From Rhizaria sp. SCN 62-66 (Eukaryota; Rhizaria, unplaced): DNA of 64,000 nucleotides. This document shows, piece after piece, positions 23,901 through 36,700 of this stretch. Location: NCBI GenBank assembly GCA_001724265.1, contig MEDY01000013.1:1-64000 (forward strand), written 5' to 3'. The notes beneath the pieces were generated by a model. It did no database searches and was not told the DNA's origin. It was given only the letters and a program-made list of their open reading frames with translations. Numbering within the stretch: position 1 is the first letter of the stretch; each line of letters begins with the position of its first letter. The translations under genes and the position numbers were made by a program.

Positions 23901-24818
23901 ATCCTCCAAAGCGCCAGCGTTGACACCTGAAGTAGTTTGCTTAGGAGCACCCGAGTTGTTCTTGGCAGCTTCAGCGGACTCGGCCGAACTCACCGCATCC
24001 ACTCCCGCAGAGGCTGCGGCGGAGGCGGGGGCGGGGGCGCTGGCAGAGGCGGCGGCAGAGATCAGCGCCGGCTGCGACATGAGCGTCTCTGCCAGCATCA
24101 GCAGCGCGTCTGGGTCCGTCGGGTCCCTCTCCAGCACCGTCAGCAGCATCGGCGCCGCCACGAACGGCCGCCCCTGGCGGAGCACAGTGCGCGAGAGCAC
24201 GTCCAGCGCAAACTGCATGTACTGCGACCCCGCGCGCTTCTGCGCGGGCGCGGTGAGCATGGCGTAGACGACGCCGTCGGCGACGGCGGCAGCGTGGGTG
24301 TACCGGCCGGCTGCGTAGAGCCACTGGGCGCGGTGCGAGGAGGTCTCGTCGTAGGTCTGGAAGTCACGGGCAAGGTGCCGGAACAGCGTGCGTGGGGGAG
24401 GAATGACAAGGGGGAACGCGCGGCGGACGCGGAAGGATGCCAGCGCGCCGGGAGGTACTGAGGCGACGGTGTTGCTGTCGGCGGAAGAGGAGTCGCTCTC
24501 TTCGGCCGAGTGCCTCCAAAACCACTGTACGCAATAAAAGGAAAGCAAAATGTAGCGAAGTTGCGGATGTACTTATTAGACAGAGTGAATCATGGTTGAG
24601 CACAATGACACCAAATTTAGGTATAAACCCCGTGACATATAGGATGATTAGTGTTTGTGGCGTACGTTGGGGTAGACTAGGTTGGCCTCAAGAGGGTGCG
24701 GACCGTTAGTAATCGAGTCGATGAAGGCATCGTGGCGCTGCTGCATCGCCTCGGAAAGACCACCCTCGGGGATGATAGGCCGCGCAGTTGTGGGCGGCGT
24801 AGGCGCAGTGCCGTACAT
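20994..24818 (-). CDS. Unrecognised 1171-aa protein, possible helical repeats near N-terminus
   Basis: Three exons on the minus strand: 24666-24818, 23755-24524 and 20994-23586. Introns are 141 bp (GTACGC...CAG, phase 0) and 168 bp (GTACGT...CAG, phase 2, splitting an Arg codon). Exon 1 begins at an ATG encoding MYGTAPTPPTTARP. Exon 2 contains paired helices (HRAQWLYAAGRYTHAAAVAD, then QFALDVLSRTV and ADTLM-like turns ending RDPTDPDALLMLAETLM) that look like tetratricopeptide repeats. The rest is Ala/Thr/Ser-rich with scattered Cys and hydrophobic helices, perhaps an alpha-solenoid broken by disordered loops. A short conserved-looking block lies near MFHALPRSLRYLVSELLSC. It ends at TAA. No family was recognised. 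The frame is also open upstream of the ATG, so a longer start cannot be excluded. It faces away from the DDX5-like gene. Confidence 0.72.
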
Positions 24819-26615
24819 CTGTGCTCTGAGTTGGCTCGTAAGCGCTGTGTGGTCATAGTGCCGCAAGGTGTCAAACGAAGGGTTTATTGAGACTTCATGA
24901 AACGAAAAATTGGGATATAATTTGATACACAAAACGAATAAGCGTTTAACAAGTCTTAATGGTGGTTGACGAATGTGTGTGATGCAAGAATGTTTTGAAG
25001 TTCGGGGCTTCGGAACGACTGTGAGCGGCTTTGCTGGTGGAGAGATGAGTCAACAAGTCTTTTCGGGAAAGTTACATTACGCTTGACACAACCTTCAAAT
25101 GGTCATCTGTTTGAAATATTGTGCGTTTGTATGAGTTCTTGCCATTCTCTGTTTATTCGAAGCTCTGCAGGCCTTGGTATCATCCCCGATGGACCCTAAG
25201 TCCGTGGCTCCCTTCGCGACCACAAAAGAGCCGTTCGACATTTCCGTCATTACCCCTCCAGAACGTCCCACCAACGTGTATGTCGAGATCCAACATCATC
25301 CCGCTGCTACAAGCGCTACATAATTACCACTCTTGACACTTCGATGCTCATTAGCTGGTTTCATTGTTGTCATCGAGGCCAAAGAGATCAGAGACGTTGC
25401 GCGAACCCTTCGACGCAAGGGGAACAGCTAACCATTATTTTGCATCCGTTAGCTTGCAAATATCGCCGTTAGTAACATTCGCGCAGCGTCATCTTCAACA
25501 CAAAAACGCCGCATAATCACCACAAGCACCACCATCCTCTGTAGGATCGCCTCTCTCGCACCACAACTCTCCGTCTCTTCACTTCCGTTTGATGACCCCC
25601 TCCATGTCTTTTCAACTGTCGTGAGAAGGAAGACGATGATCGCTTGTTGCGAGAGCGGTGTTATTCCCCCATTGATGTACTGCTGTCACTGTCGTCATTC
25701 CTTGCCACAGGTCTTTTTGTGTTGTTTCCCTCTTTCACTCTCTCTCTCTCCTAGCGCCAAGCACTGCTCACCTGAGGCAGCTTTCGCTACAGACGAAATG
25801 CGCGGCTCGGACAGTTTCGCAGACTGAACCCCGCGCTATTTTACCTCAGCGCCACAGCACTCTCTCACTGATGTGAACCTATTCTTAAGCCATTTCAGCT
25901 CTGATTTGCTTGACCTAAATTCAAATCAAGAGTCTTGAGTGTTGTCTTCGTTTTCTACTTTGCGTGCTGCAATCGTTCGCCTCTAAAGAGGTGTTTCAGC
26001 GTGTGTGTTTTGTACCCCTGTATATGTCTTGTCAACCCGCCGTATTATTGCTCTTCCATACGTGCTCTATTTAAGCGACAACTGATTGTGTTTTCAACAG
26101 CAACGACTACTTACATGCAACTGTAAGTGCCGTTGCTCTCTACATAGTCGCTTATTCTAGCACTTACTGAAAGGTACGGCCACGACAAGGCAATAGCTAC
26201 GAAACACACACCATAGCACGCATCGGCGCAAACAAGATGCGTAACAACAACAACAACAACAACAACAGTGGCGTGAACAACGACACGAAGCGTCTGTGAC
26301 TGGTGCCACATAACGCACAGGGATTGTTTACGAGAGAACAGATAATGGATTTGAAATGCACTATTTGTCGCTGAGGCGCAAGTGGCCACGCTTTCATTCA
26401 CAACTCATGGCAGCAGCGAAGATGACAGCGACCGATTTACGACGAAACATGAGCTCAGAGAGAGACCTCACAACAACCACACTTGAGCAACTATGGGGGC
26501 ACATCACAATCTACTTTCGACATTCTTTGTGCAAATAGTGACCTCGTATATTTTCTCTTAATTTCACTCACATTTAGCTCCTTTTCATTCCGTCTACTTA
26601 CATTTCCCCACTTAG
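24819..26615. other. Long divergent intergenic region
   Basis: Upstream region of the unknown three-exon gene (leftward) and the DDX5-like gene (rightward). It includes pyrimidine-rich stretches, an (AAC)8 run at about 26243-26266 within a short ATG frame, and CCCCACTTAG directly before the helicase ATG, which could be the end of a 5' UTR intron. A 44-codon ORF is listed separately. Nothing else is supported. Confidence 0.5.
25189..25323 (+). CDS. Possible small ORF, 44 aa
   Basis: A short ATG-to-TAA frame with coding-like codon choice (third positions mostly G or C) in otherwise AT-rich spacer. The peptide begins MDPKSVAPFATTKEPFD and is Pro/Thr-rich with no recognised motif. It is preceded by a CTCTGCAG that could be a splice acceptor. 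It may be an upstream ORF in the DDX5-like leader, a small gene, or chance. Confidence 0.22.
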   Translation: MDPKSVAPFATTKEPFDISVITPPERPTNVYVEIQHHPAATSAT

Positions 26616-29200
<2,585 letters not shown>

Positions 29201-29931
29201 GCTCAACACCGGTTTTAGGTGTGGTGCGTGTGAGTAAGTGAGTGCGCCAACCCAGTGAAGTTGCACTGCACGGGCCGACGGACGAGGTATAATATATTAA
29301 TACAAGCGAAGTTGTGATGAGATTTTTTAAAAGCATACAAAAACGAGTTTTTCTATCCACAACTTGATTTGATCGGGTCAATCTGAGGATATTACGACCC
29401 ATATATTTTGTTTACATGCGTGCGCGCCTAAGCATTTTTGTACTTGTGGATGTTGTACAGTTCATATCATCGTTACCAACAACGCGAAAAAGTTCAGAGA
29501 ATATTCGATGTGGCGTTGTAACATAAAATCAATTCTTTATTTCTTGAATTTTGATTTAAATGAGCGAAGATACAAAAGCTTTGGGCGCGTGGCCACCTTA
29601 CTCCGGAGATGTGTTGTCATCGGGGTTCCTGGCCCGAAAAAATGTTGACTGACGGTCAGCGCGTGCAGCCACAGGGAGAAGGAGGCCAATTGGAGGTCTT
29701 CTAAACGCATGTCGTGTGAGTTTTCTCGTATAAAACTGGAATTTTATTAAAGCCCTTTGCGTAGATAATAATAATATTTGCATTATATGTTTGCCGACGA
29801 TGTTTAGCACGTCAAACACGTCCAGATTCATTCCTTGCTACACCTTGGCTTCCCTCTCACCCCACGTATTTTCATATCCCTCTCCTCACGTCGCTGCTCT
29901 TTCTTATTCGCTGATCGCTTGCTGCAGAGGC
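29201..29931. other. AT-rich spacer
   Basis: 3' region of the DDX5-like gene and 5' region of the WH2/RhoGAP gene. CTTGCTGCAG lies four bases before the next ATG and might be a 5' UTR splice acceptor. No gene was recognised. Confidence 0.5.
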
Positions 29932-32900
29932 ATGTCCGCGCCCCCGCCGCCCCCGCCGGGCCTTGACATGGACTTCGGCCCCGCTGTCCCGGCCGCCGCG
30001 CCCAAGCCCGGTGGCTTGCTCGCTGGCATTCAAGGCTTCAACAAGGGCGGTCTTAAGAAGGCCACCACAGTCGACAAGTCCGGCCCCCTTACCGCCGCAG
30101 GCGCTAATTCTGGTGGCGGTGGCGGTGGGTCCTCCTCCTCCGCGTCCTCCGCGCCCTCCGGTGGTCCCCCCGGCCTCGCAGCCGCCCTCGCTGCCCGTCG
30201 CGCTGCTGCTGGCGGCGGTGGCGGCGGCGCTGCTGCTGCTGCTCCGGCGCCGATGACCCGCGGCCCCCCGCCCGCTGCCGCCGCTGCCGGTGGTCCCCCG
30301 CGCTTTGGCGCCCCCGCTGCCGCCGGTCCTGGCGCTGGTGCTGGCGCTGGCGGCCCCCCGCGCTTTGGCGGCCCTGCTGGCGGACCGCCCCCCATGCAGC
30401 AACAAAGCGCCGCCGCGGCTCCCCCGCGATTCGGCGGCGCTGGCGGTCCTCCGCCTCCGATGCAGCAGCAGAGCGCGCCCCCACCCGCGTTCTCCCGCCC
30501 TCCGCCGCCCGCGGCCGCCCCCGCTGCAGCCAGCGCGGGAACTGGGGGCCCGCCGCCGCCGCCGATGATGGACATGGACTTCGGCGCCCCTGCGCCCCCC
30601 GTGGCCGCAGCCTCGCGCCCGCCCGCCCCCGGCGGCGGCGGCGGCGGCCTCCTCGCTGGCATCCAGGGCTTCAACAAGGGCGGCCTTAAGAAGGCTGTCA
30701 CCGTCGACAAGTCGGCCCCCATCACCGCTGCCTCCGGCCCTGCGGGCGCCGCCTCCGGCTCCGGCGCTGGCGCCACTCCATCCGGCGGCCCCCCCGGCCT
30801 CGCCGCGGCTCTGGCTGCCCGCCGCGCTGGCGCTGGCTCTGGCGCAAGTAACCCCCCGCCCGCCGCTGCGTCCTCAGCGCCCAAGTGGGGCTCGCCGTCT
30901 CCTGCCCCCGCGGCCGCTGCCACGCCCGCGCCCGCCAAGTCCTGGGGCACTCCTTCCCCTGCCCCGGCCTCCGCTGCCGCCGCGCCGGCGCCCCGCCAGT
31001 GGGGCAACAACAACACACCCGCGCCTGCCCCCGCTGCGGCGGCCGGCCCGCCCGCGTTCGCCGGCGCCAACCGCGGCCCACCACCGATGTCGCCGCCCGC
31101 GGCCTCGGCACCCCCGCCCGCGCCGGCGATGGCCGCCGCCGCCAGAGCGCCGCCGCCCGCATTCACTCCCCCCGCGGCCGCCGCGGCCGCCGCGAGTGGC
31201 CCTCCGCCTGCGCCCGCGTTTGACTTCGGCCCCCCGGCTCCGGCCCCCGCAGCCGCTGCCCCTGCCCCCTCTGGCGGCGGCGGCGGCGGCCTCCTGGCCG
31301 GTATCCAGGGCTTCAACAAGGGCGGCCTGAAGAAGGCCGTCACGGTTGACAAGTCCGCTCCCATCACCAGCAACAACGCCAGCGCCGCCAGCAGCTCCAG
31401 CACCAGCGCCAGCTCAGGTGGCGGGCCCCCCGGCCTCGCCGCCGCGCTTGCAGCCCGCCGCGCCGGCGCTGGCGCTGGCGCTGGAAGCTCACCTGCTTTC
31501 ACTCCTGCGCCCGCGCCCGCGCTTGTGACTGCATCTCCCGGCTTTGGTGCCCGCCCGGCGCCGCCGTCCTTCACGCCTAGCACGCCCGTGTCTTCCGCGA
31601 ACACCGCATCCGCGCCCCCGCCCGCTTTCTCTCCTCCCATGCCCGCCGCCGCTGCTGCGCCTGCACCCGCGCCCGCGGTGCGCGGCCCCCCGCCCGTGAT
31701 GCCGCCTCACCCGACCCCCGCCGCCATGGCCGCCGCCCACGCTAACCAGCCTCCCCCCGCGGGTCCCGCGGGTCCGCCTCCGGCGGTGCCGCCGCGCCGG
31801 CCGTCGACGCTCAACAGCGCGCCCCCCACGATGCCGCCGCCGCCGGCCGCGCTCATCTCGTCGCCACCTCAGTCCGCCGCGCCGTCCCCCTTCGTCTCCC
31901 CTCAGCAACAGAGCGCGGGTGCCGGAGGAGCGCGCCCGCCGCCGCCGATGTTCTCGTCGCCTCCCCAGTCGACCACCAACGCTGCTGGTGCCGGAATCGG
32001 TGCGCGCCCCGGTGGTTTCGGCTCTCCGCCGCCGCCGATGGGCTCGACGCCGGCCTCCGCAGCCCCCACGCCGAGCGCCGCCGGCGCCGCTGCGGGCCCT
32101 GCGGCCGCGTTCGGTTACCGCCCCGCCACGCCGGCCTCGCGCCCGCTCTTCGCCAACAACGCCGGTGCTGGCGCTGGGGCGAGTCCGGCGATGTCCCCGC
32201 TCGTGTCCCCCGCGGCGACCAACGCCAACACGGCCGCCTCGGCCACGGCCGCGTCCGCCGCTGCGCTCGGCGCGCTGACGCTGCCGAACAAGCCCCCCGC
32301 GGTGGCATCGTCCAAGTACTGGGTGGCGGAGCTGCTGGTGGATCACATCATCATGAAAATTAACGACGGTCGCTCGCCCGTTGAATCGATCTTCTCTGAG
32401 CCCGGGTACAAGCCCCAGGTCGACGCCCTTTTCGCCTTCGTCAACCCGGACTCGACGATCCCCGGCGCGCCCAACGCGGTCCACGCGTCCGCCATCCGCG
32501 CCCAGCTGACGACCAAGTACTTGGACGAGTACAGCACGCTGGCCATCGCCGATGTTGTCAAGAAGTGGCTCGGCGCCGCGGCGCCCATCTTCGCCGAGTC
32601 GGCCTTTTCGGACGCGGCGCGCGTGGCCAACGGCGGCGACAAGGTCTCCGGCCTCGCCGGGCTGATCTCGCGGCTCGAGATGCCCGCGCAGGCCATTCTG
32701 GCGCAGATCATGCGCATGTGCCTGGCCATCACGCAGGCCGAGGCGCGCACTAAGATCTCCCGCGCGCGCCTCGCGCACGTGCTTGGCCCGGCCGTGTTCC
32801 GCTCGCCCATGGACATCGACGCGCTCAAGAACGTCAAGAACGTCAACTCGTTGCTCGAGGACATGATTGCAAACGCCAGTACACTGTGCGCCGCCGGGGC

Positions 32901-33003
32901 GCAGGCCCTCAACGGCGGCGTCGCGGTAGGGGCAGGCGCGGGCGGGGCGCCGCAGATGCCCGGCGGCGCGCCGCCACGCATGATGATGGGGGGACGCTAC
33001 TAA
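29932..33003 (+). CDS. Triple-WH2, Pro/Ala-rich protein with arginine-finger-less RhoGAP-like domain
   Basis: A single exon of 1023 residues. Residues 1-780 are Pro/Ala/Gly-rich and carry three near-identical modules. Each is a PPP..DMDFG lead-in, then GLLAGIQGFNKGGLKKA plus TVDKS (about 27-50, 239-262 and 453-476), then GPPGLAAALAARRA. The central motif fits the actin-binding WH2 consensus (LLxxIQ...LKK), as in verprolin/WIP and WASP families; the poly-Pro runs would recruit profilin or SH3 proteins. Residues 794-1000 resemble a RhoGAP domain: SIFSEPGYKPQVDALF, VVKKWLGAAAPIF, LISRLEMPAQAILAQIM and RLAHVLGPAVFRSP correspond to GIFRxxG, the LKxxLRELPEPL helix, and NxxxLAxVFGPxL. The catalytic Arg is replaced by Ser822, so GAP activity is doubtful; it may bind Rho GTPases as an effector. 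I start at the MSAPPPPPPG Met, although the frame is open further upstream. Ends at TAA. Confidence 0.85.
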   Translation: MSAPPPPPPGLDMDFGPAVPAAAPKPGGLLAGIQGFNKGGLKKATTVDKSGPLTAAGANSGGGGGGSSSSASSAPSGGPPGLAAALAARRAAAGGGGGGAAAAAPAPMTRGPPPAAAAAGGPPRFGAPAAAGPGAGAGAGGPPRFGGPAGGPPPMQQQSAAAAPPRFGGAGGPPPPMQQQSAPPPAFSRPPPPAAAPAAASAGTGGPPPPPMMDMDFGAPAPPVAAASRPPAPGGGGGGLLAGIQGFNKGGLKKAVTVDKSAPITAASGPAGAASGSGAGATPSGGPPGLAAALAARRAGAGSGASNPPPAAASSAPKWGSPSPAPAAAATPAPAKSWGTPSPAPASAAAAPAPRQWGNNNTPAPAPAAAAGPPAFAGANRGPPPMSPPAASAPPPAPAMAAAARAPPPAFTPPAAAAAAASGPPPAPAFDFGPPAPAPAAAAPAPSGGGGGGLLAGIQGFNKGGLKKAVTVDKSAPITSNNASAASSSSTSASSGGGPPGLAAALAARRAGAGAGAGSSPAFTPAPAPALVTASPGFGARPAPPSFTPSTPVSSANTASAPPPAFSPPMPAAAAAPAPAPAVRGPPPVMPPHPTPAAMAAAHANQPPPAGPAGPPPAVPPRRPSTLNSAPPTMPPPPAALISSPPQSAAPSPFVSPQQQSAGAGGARPPPPMFSSPPQSTTNAAGAGIGARPGGFGSPPPPMGSTPASAAPTPSAAGAAAGPAAAFGYRPATPASRPLFANNAGAGAGASPAMSPLVSPAATNANTAASATAASAAALGALTLPNKPPAVASSKYWVAELLVDHIIMKINDGRSPVESIFSEPGYKPQVDALFAFVNPDSTIPGAPNAVHASAIRAQLTTKYLDEYSTLAIADVVKKWLGAAAPIFAESAFSDAARVANGGDKVSGLAGLISRLEMPAQAILAQIMRMCLAITQAEARTKISRARLAHVLGPAVFRSPMDIDALKNVKNVNSLLEDMIANASTLCAAGAQALNGGVAVGAGAGGAPQMPGGAPPRMMMGGRY
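30010..31476 (+). repeat. Three tandem WH2-containing coding modules
   Basis: Within the WH2/RhoGAP gene, a module of about 150-200 bp coding core is repeated three times (cores near 30010, 30640 and 31275). Near-identical protein, including the IQGFNKGGLKK block and the GLAAALAARRA block, points to internal duplication with homogenisation. Confidence 0.85.
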
Positions 33004-33726
33004 GAAAGTCATTAAATAGCAGGCAGTGGCTTTCACGTAAGTTCCGAAAGTGATTCAACTTGAGAGAGAGTAGTCGTCGAGGTGTTGCACATTTTTTGCT
33101 TCAGTCATCAACAGAATCAAACATTTTTATCCGGAAAAAAAAATAAGCCGAGGAGAGTGCTGACTTTTTTCGCTTTTGTTTCAAGAGAGCAGGAGGAAAA
33201 CGAGACCGCAGCAAGAACCAAAGCCCTATCAGACCAATTTTTACACAAGTATACCTTTTCATTTTCTTTTTGTCATACCAAATGATCATTGTTCAAGACT
33301 CTTATTATGCTATAAAGTAGTGATCAGAGGGTTGTTACGAAAGTATGCTCTTCAAATCATTACGCCACAATAATACAAAACAAAACTAAAACTAAAATCT
33401 CCAAAAACTTCGAGTCCAGTTGTAAAGGATCCGCGGCCGGCCGCGATTGGCACGCTAAGGGATCTTGTTCGGAATTAAGCCCTCCACTTAGCTGGATACA
33501 AATGTCATGAGGTTAGCTTCAGGTGTACATGCTCACTTTTGAGGACTGTTTGCGAGGCTAGCGGGCGCTGGTGTGTGCCACAGATGTTTCAAAAAGCGGT
33601 TTTCTATGTATTAAATATCCGAATTTAAATATAAGAATTTAAAGAATACATGTACTTGTGGATTCAAATTATTTTGTAATGACGTATCCATATATACAGA
33701 GATCATATGTGTTCTTTGAAGTTGTT
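33004..33726. other. Convergent AT-rich spacer
   Basis: 3' regions of the WH2/RhoGAP gene and the MORN gene. No coding evidence was seen. An isolated GC palindrome is listed separately. Confidence 0.55.
33432..33445. repeat. Perfect 14-bp GC palindrome in AT-rich spacer
   Basis: CGCGGCCGGCCGCG is its own reverse complement and abuts a GGATCC. It stands alone in sequence otherwise poor in GC. It could form a short cruciform or mark a protein site; a cloning-linker origin is also possible. Confidence 0.6.
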
Positions 33727-36700
33727 TTAAGTAAAGATTGACATTGCAGCGTCGCTCCATAGAGCTTCGTCATCAACGTTGTTGCTGCCACCTTGAACAG
33801 TGTGATTAGCCATTGCTGCAGCCGAGCTACTCAGAGTGCTAGACTGCATCTGCAACGCCGCCAAGGCGTTTTTGTGGTACATGTTGCGTTCAGCACGCAC
33901 ATGACCTTCTTCCTCCTCTTCCTCCTCCTCGTGCTGACGAGCAAGCGCTCTATTTTGCTGTGTCTGCGCACTATGCTGTGATTTGGCTGCAAAAATTGAG
34001 TAGCGACCCTCAGTCGTCTGTATAATTTGCTTTTGCGGTACCAGTGCGTGGCTCATTTCGCGCGCCTTCTCCGCAGCAGCCTGGAGTGCCATAATTGGAG
34101 CCATCTGTTCCCACAGAAACGCGTCAGCCACCTCCTCGCTGCTACCAGTACCACTCTCCGCATGTGCACTCTTTGCAGCAACTTTAGCCCCGCTGGCAAG
34201 CGCGGCGACGTTGATGTACCTACGATTCGGGACTGGCGGCGGCATGCGAGCACTCTGTGGAGTGACTGGAGCTAGGCTGTGAGGACTCGAAACAATTGCA
34301 CTGTTGTTCGGTGACGCGACGCGTGGCGCGGCGTTTGCTTGATGAGGAGATTCAGCAACATGCTCGTCATCTGTGTTAACAATACGAGCAATTGGTGCAC
34401 TGTTGTCCCCCGTGCTGCGCCGAACAGCGGCTGCAGCTGCGTATGCGTCAAGTACACGCTGTTGCGATGCTGATACGGGCCCCCATGCACTGCTAGCGGG
34501 CGTATGGCTTTGAATAACAACTGGTTGGCTGTACGCAGCACTGACTTGGTTGCTCTTAGCCGAAGATTGCGGAAACCGGTTCATTTGGTTGAAGTGAGTT
34601 GGCGTCTGCGCCTGTGCAGTAGCAGACGGACTTAAGCTTTGGACAGCTGCAGGCTGATGACGATGCGTCTGAGGCTACCAGTGTAGCTAATATTGATTCG
34701 GAACATGTGCTTGTGTAGAGGACATTGACTGCGCAGGTGGACAAGGCTAATACCGTGACTGCAGCTGCGCGTTAGTTAGTGACTGGAACGGTGCCTGCGT
34801 CCCTGACTGCAACGCTGCTTGTGGCCGCAAAGCCGGTTGGTTTAGCGACAAAGCCGGTGTTGATAATGAGGAAGACAACGACGACGAGTACGCAGAAGGC
34901 GTTGATGCGGGGAATGAAAACACGTCAGAGTAAAATATCTGACTATCCTCGTCCGCAAGTGCAACTGTTAACGGCTTCTTTACGTTGCTCTGCTTTGGGT
35001 TACGACTATTCTTTGCCGCCGAAACTGCAGTCACCGAATTCGCAGTGTTGCGTGCTTCGCGGGGCGCAACCACTAAGTTCTTCTCCCTGGTGGTCCAGTT
35101 CTAGTGTTTTCTCGACAACTTTGAGTGTTCAAAGTCAGTGCCTTGTGTAGAGCGCACAAACTGTATCAGCTGTTCAGTCGTGTCTGAGCGGTTACGATCA
35201 TTATTTTTGGTCGTGTGCAAAAGTGGCGTTGCCAAGGTACTGCTCCGCGTCTCTTTGATTGCCTTATGACTGCTGTTCGAAGGTGAAACGTTGCTCTTGG
35301 AACCCACCACGGCTGCGTTACTCCTCAAATGCTGATTATTGTTGTAGTGTTGTTGCGCGTGATACTTTGATTGTAGCTGTTGTTGCTGCTGCTGTGTCTC
35401 ACGGTTGTAAATAGAGCGCAGAGCAGCCGTGTTGTTAGGAATGGGAGAAATGATTGGTTGTCTATGCTGCAACGGGGCACTGCTCTGCTGCTCTTGCGTG
35501 GGCGTGATCGCTGGAGCAACAGTAGCTGCATTGCTGCCGACACTCATGATCAACGATGGTGGTGCGCGCAGGTTGCTCGCCGTTGAGGTAATCGGCGTAT
35601 TAATATTATACGCCGTGCTAACAGGTGCAGTACTTTGACTCCCACGTACGTTAGGATTGTTGCTAGCCGTGCTGTCACCTACGCCGTAATTTGACTTGCC
35701 CGTCATAGTCATTAAAAGCCCGTTTGTCCAAATGCCAGCCATGCGCTCCCCGTTCGCCATGACCATCACGCCCGATCCCTCGGCCAGATCATTTGCCCAC
35801 AGTCCTTCGTGGCATGTGCCGTCAGGCCAGGTAAAGGCACCCTGTCCGCACCGCATGTTGTTGTGCCAGTAGCCGGTATAACGCGCGCCGTTGGCGTATT
35901 GCATTTCACCAAAACCGCTGCGCACAGTGCTCACAGACATCTGCTGCTGTTGCTGATGGTCTTGACTTGCGTGGCTGTTGTTAATGCTGCTGGACTCGCT
36001 TTGCGACGGTGTATCTTGTTCTGAAGTACGCCGTGTGCGCTTGACGATTACGTTGCCAGTGTAGCACGCGCCGTCAGGCCAGTTAATAGTGATGAAACGG
36101 TGTTCAGCCAAAGGCATAGGTTCACTAACTGAAGGTGTGGATAAATGAATAACTGGAGGAGTCGCGTTCATAGGAGATTGGCAAAGCTCTTGGGCAGCAC
36201 CGCGCGCGTATTGCTGTGACTGTTGCTGTTGTAGAGGATAGTACTATTGGCTCCGCACATATGCGTGCGCATATGTGTGATGGGGTTGTTGCAGCTGTTG
36301 CTGTTGATCATACGCATGTCGCTGCTGCTGACCATACGTGACGCTCTGGCTATGTTGCAACGGCTCCGGACCAAGAGACGGCGAACTCTGCGATTGCAGC
36401 TGTCCGCCGTGCAGTGACTGCGACTGCGAATGCTGCAACTGCGCAGGATGTGACTGGGAAAGCTGCAGCTGTAAGTGCTGCAAATCCGGGACCTAAGCCT
36501 GCGACTGGAGCTGGACATGCGACTAAAACTGACCTTGATCCTGGGCATCAGGCTTCAAATAAAGCCGAGACTGAGGTAATGGTTGCGTGCAAGGCGTTTG
36601 TGAGCGCAGATAATCAAGAGGACTCGGATACTGCCGGTACGAGCTGCTGCTACAATTGCTAGGACTGTTTGAGACAGCGCCAGACAGTATTGCCTTCGCA

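Noticed and set aside
30030-31640. Long opposite-strand frames in the Pro/Ala-rich gene (also 31489-33036) and in the solenoid gene
   Set aside because: These are shadows of extreme third-position GC on the coding strand: repetitive Gly/Arg/Ala sequences without domain features.
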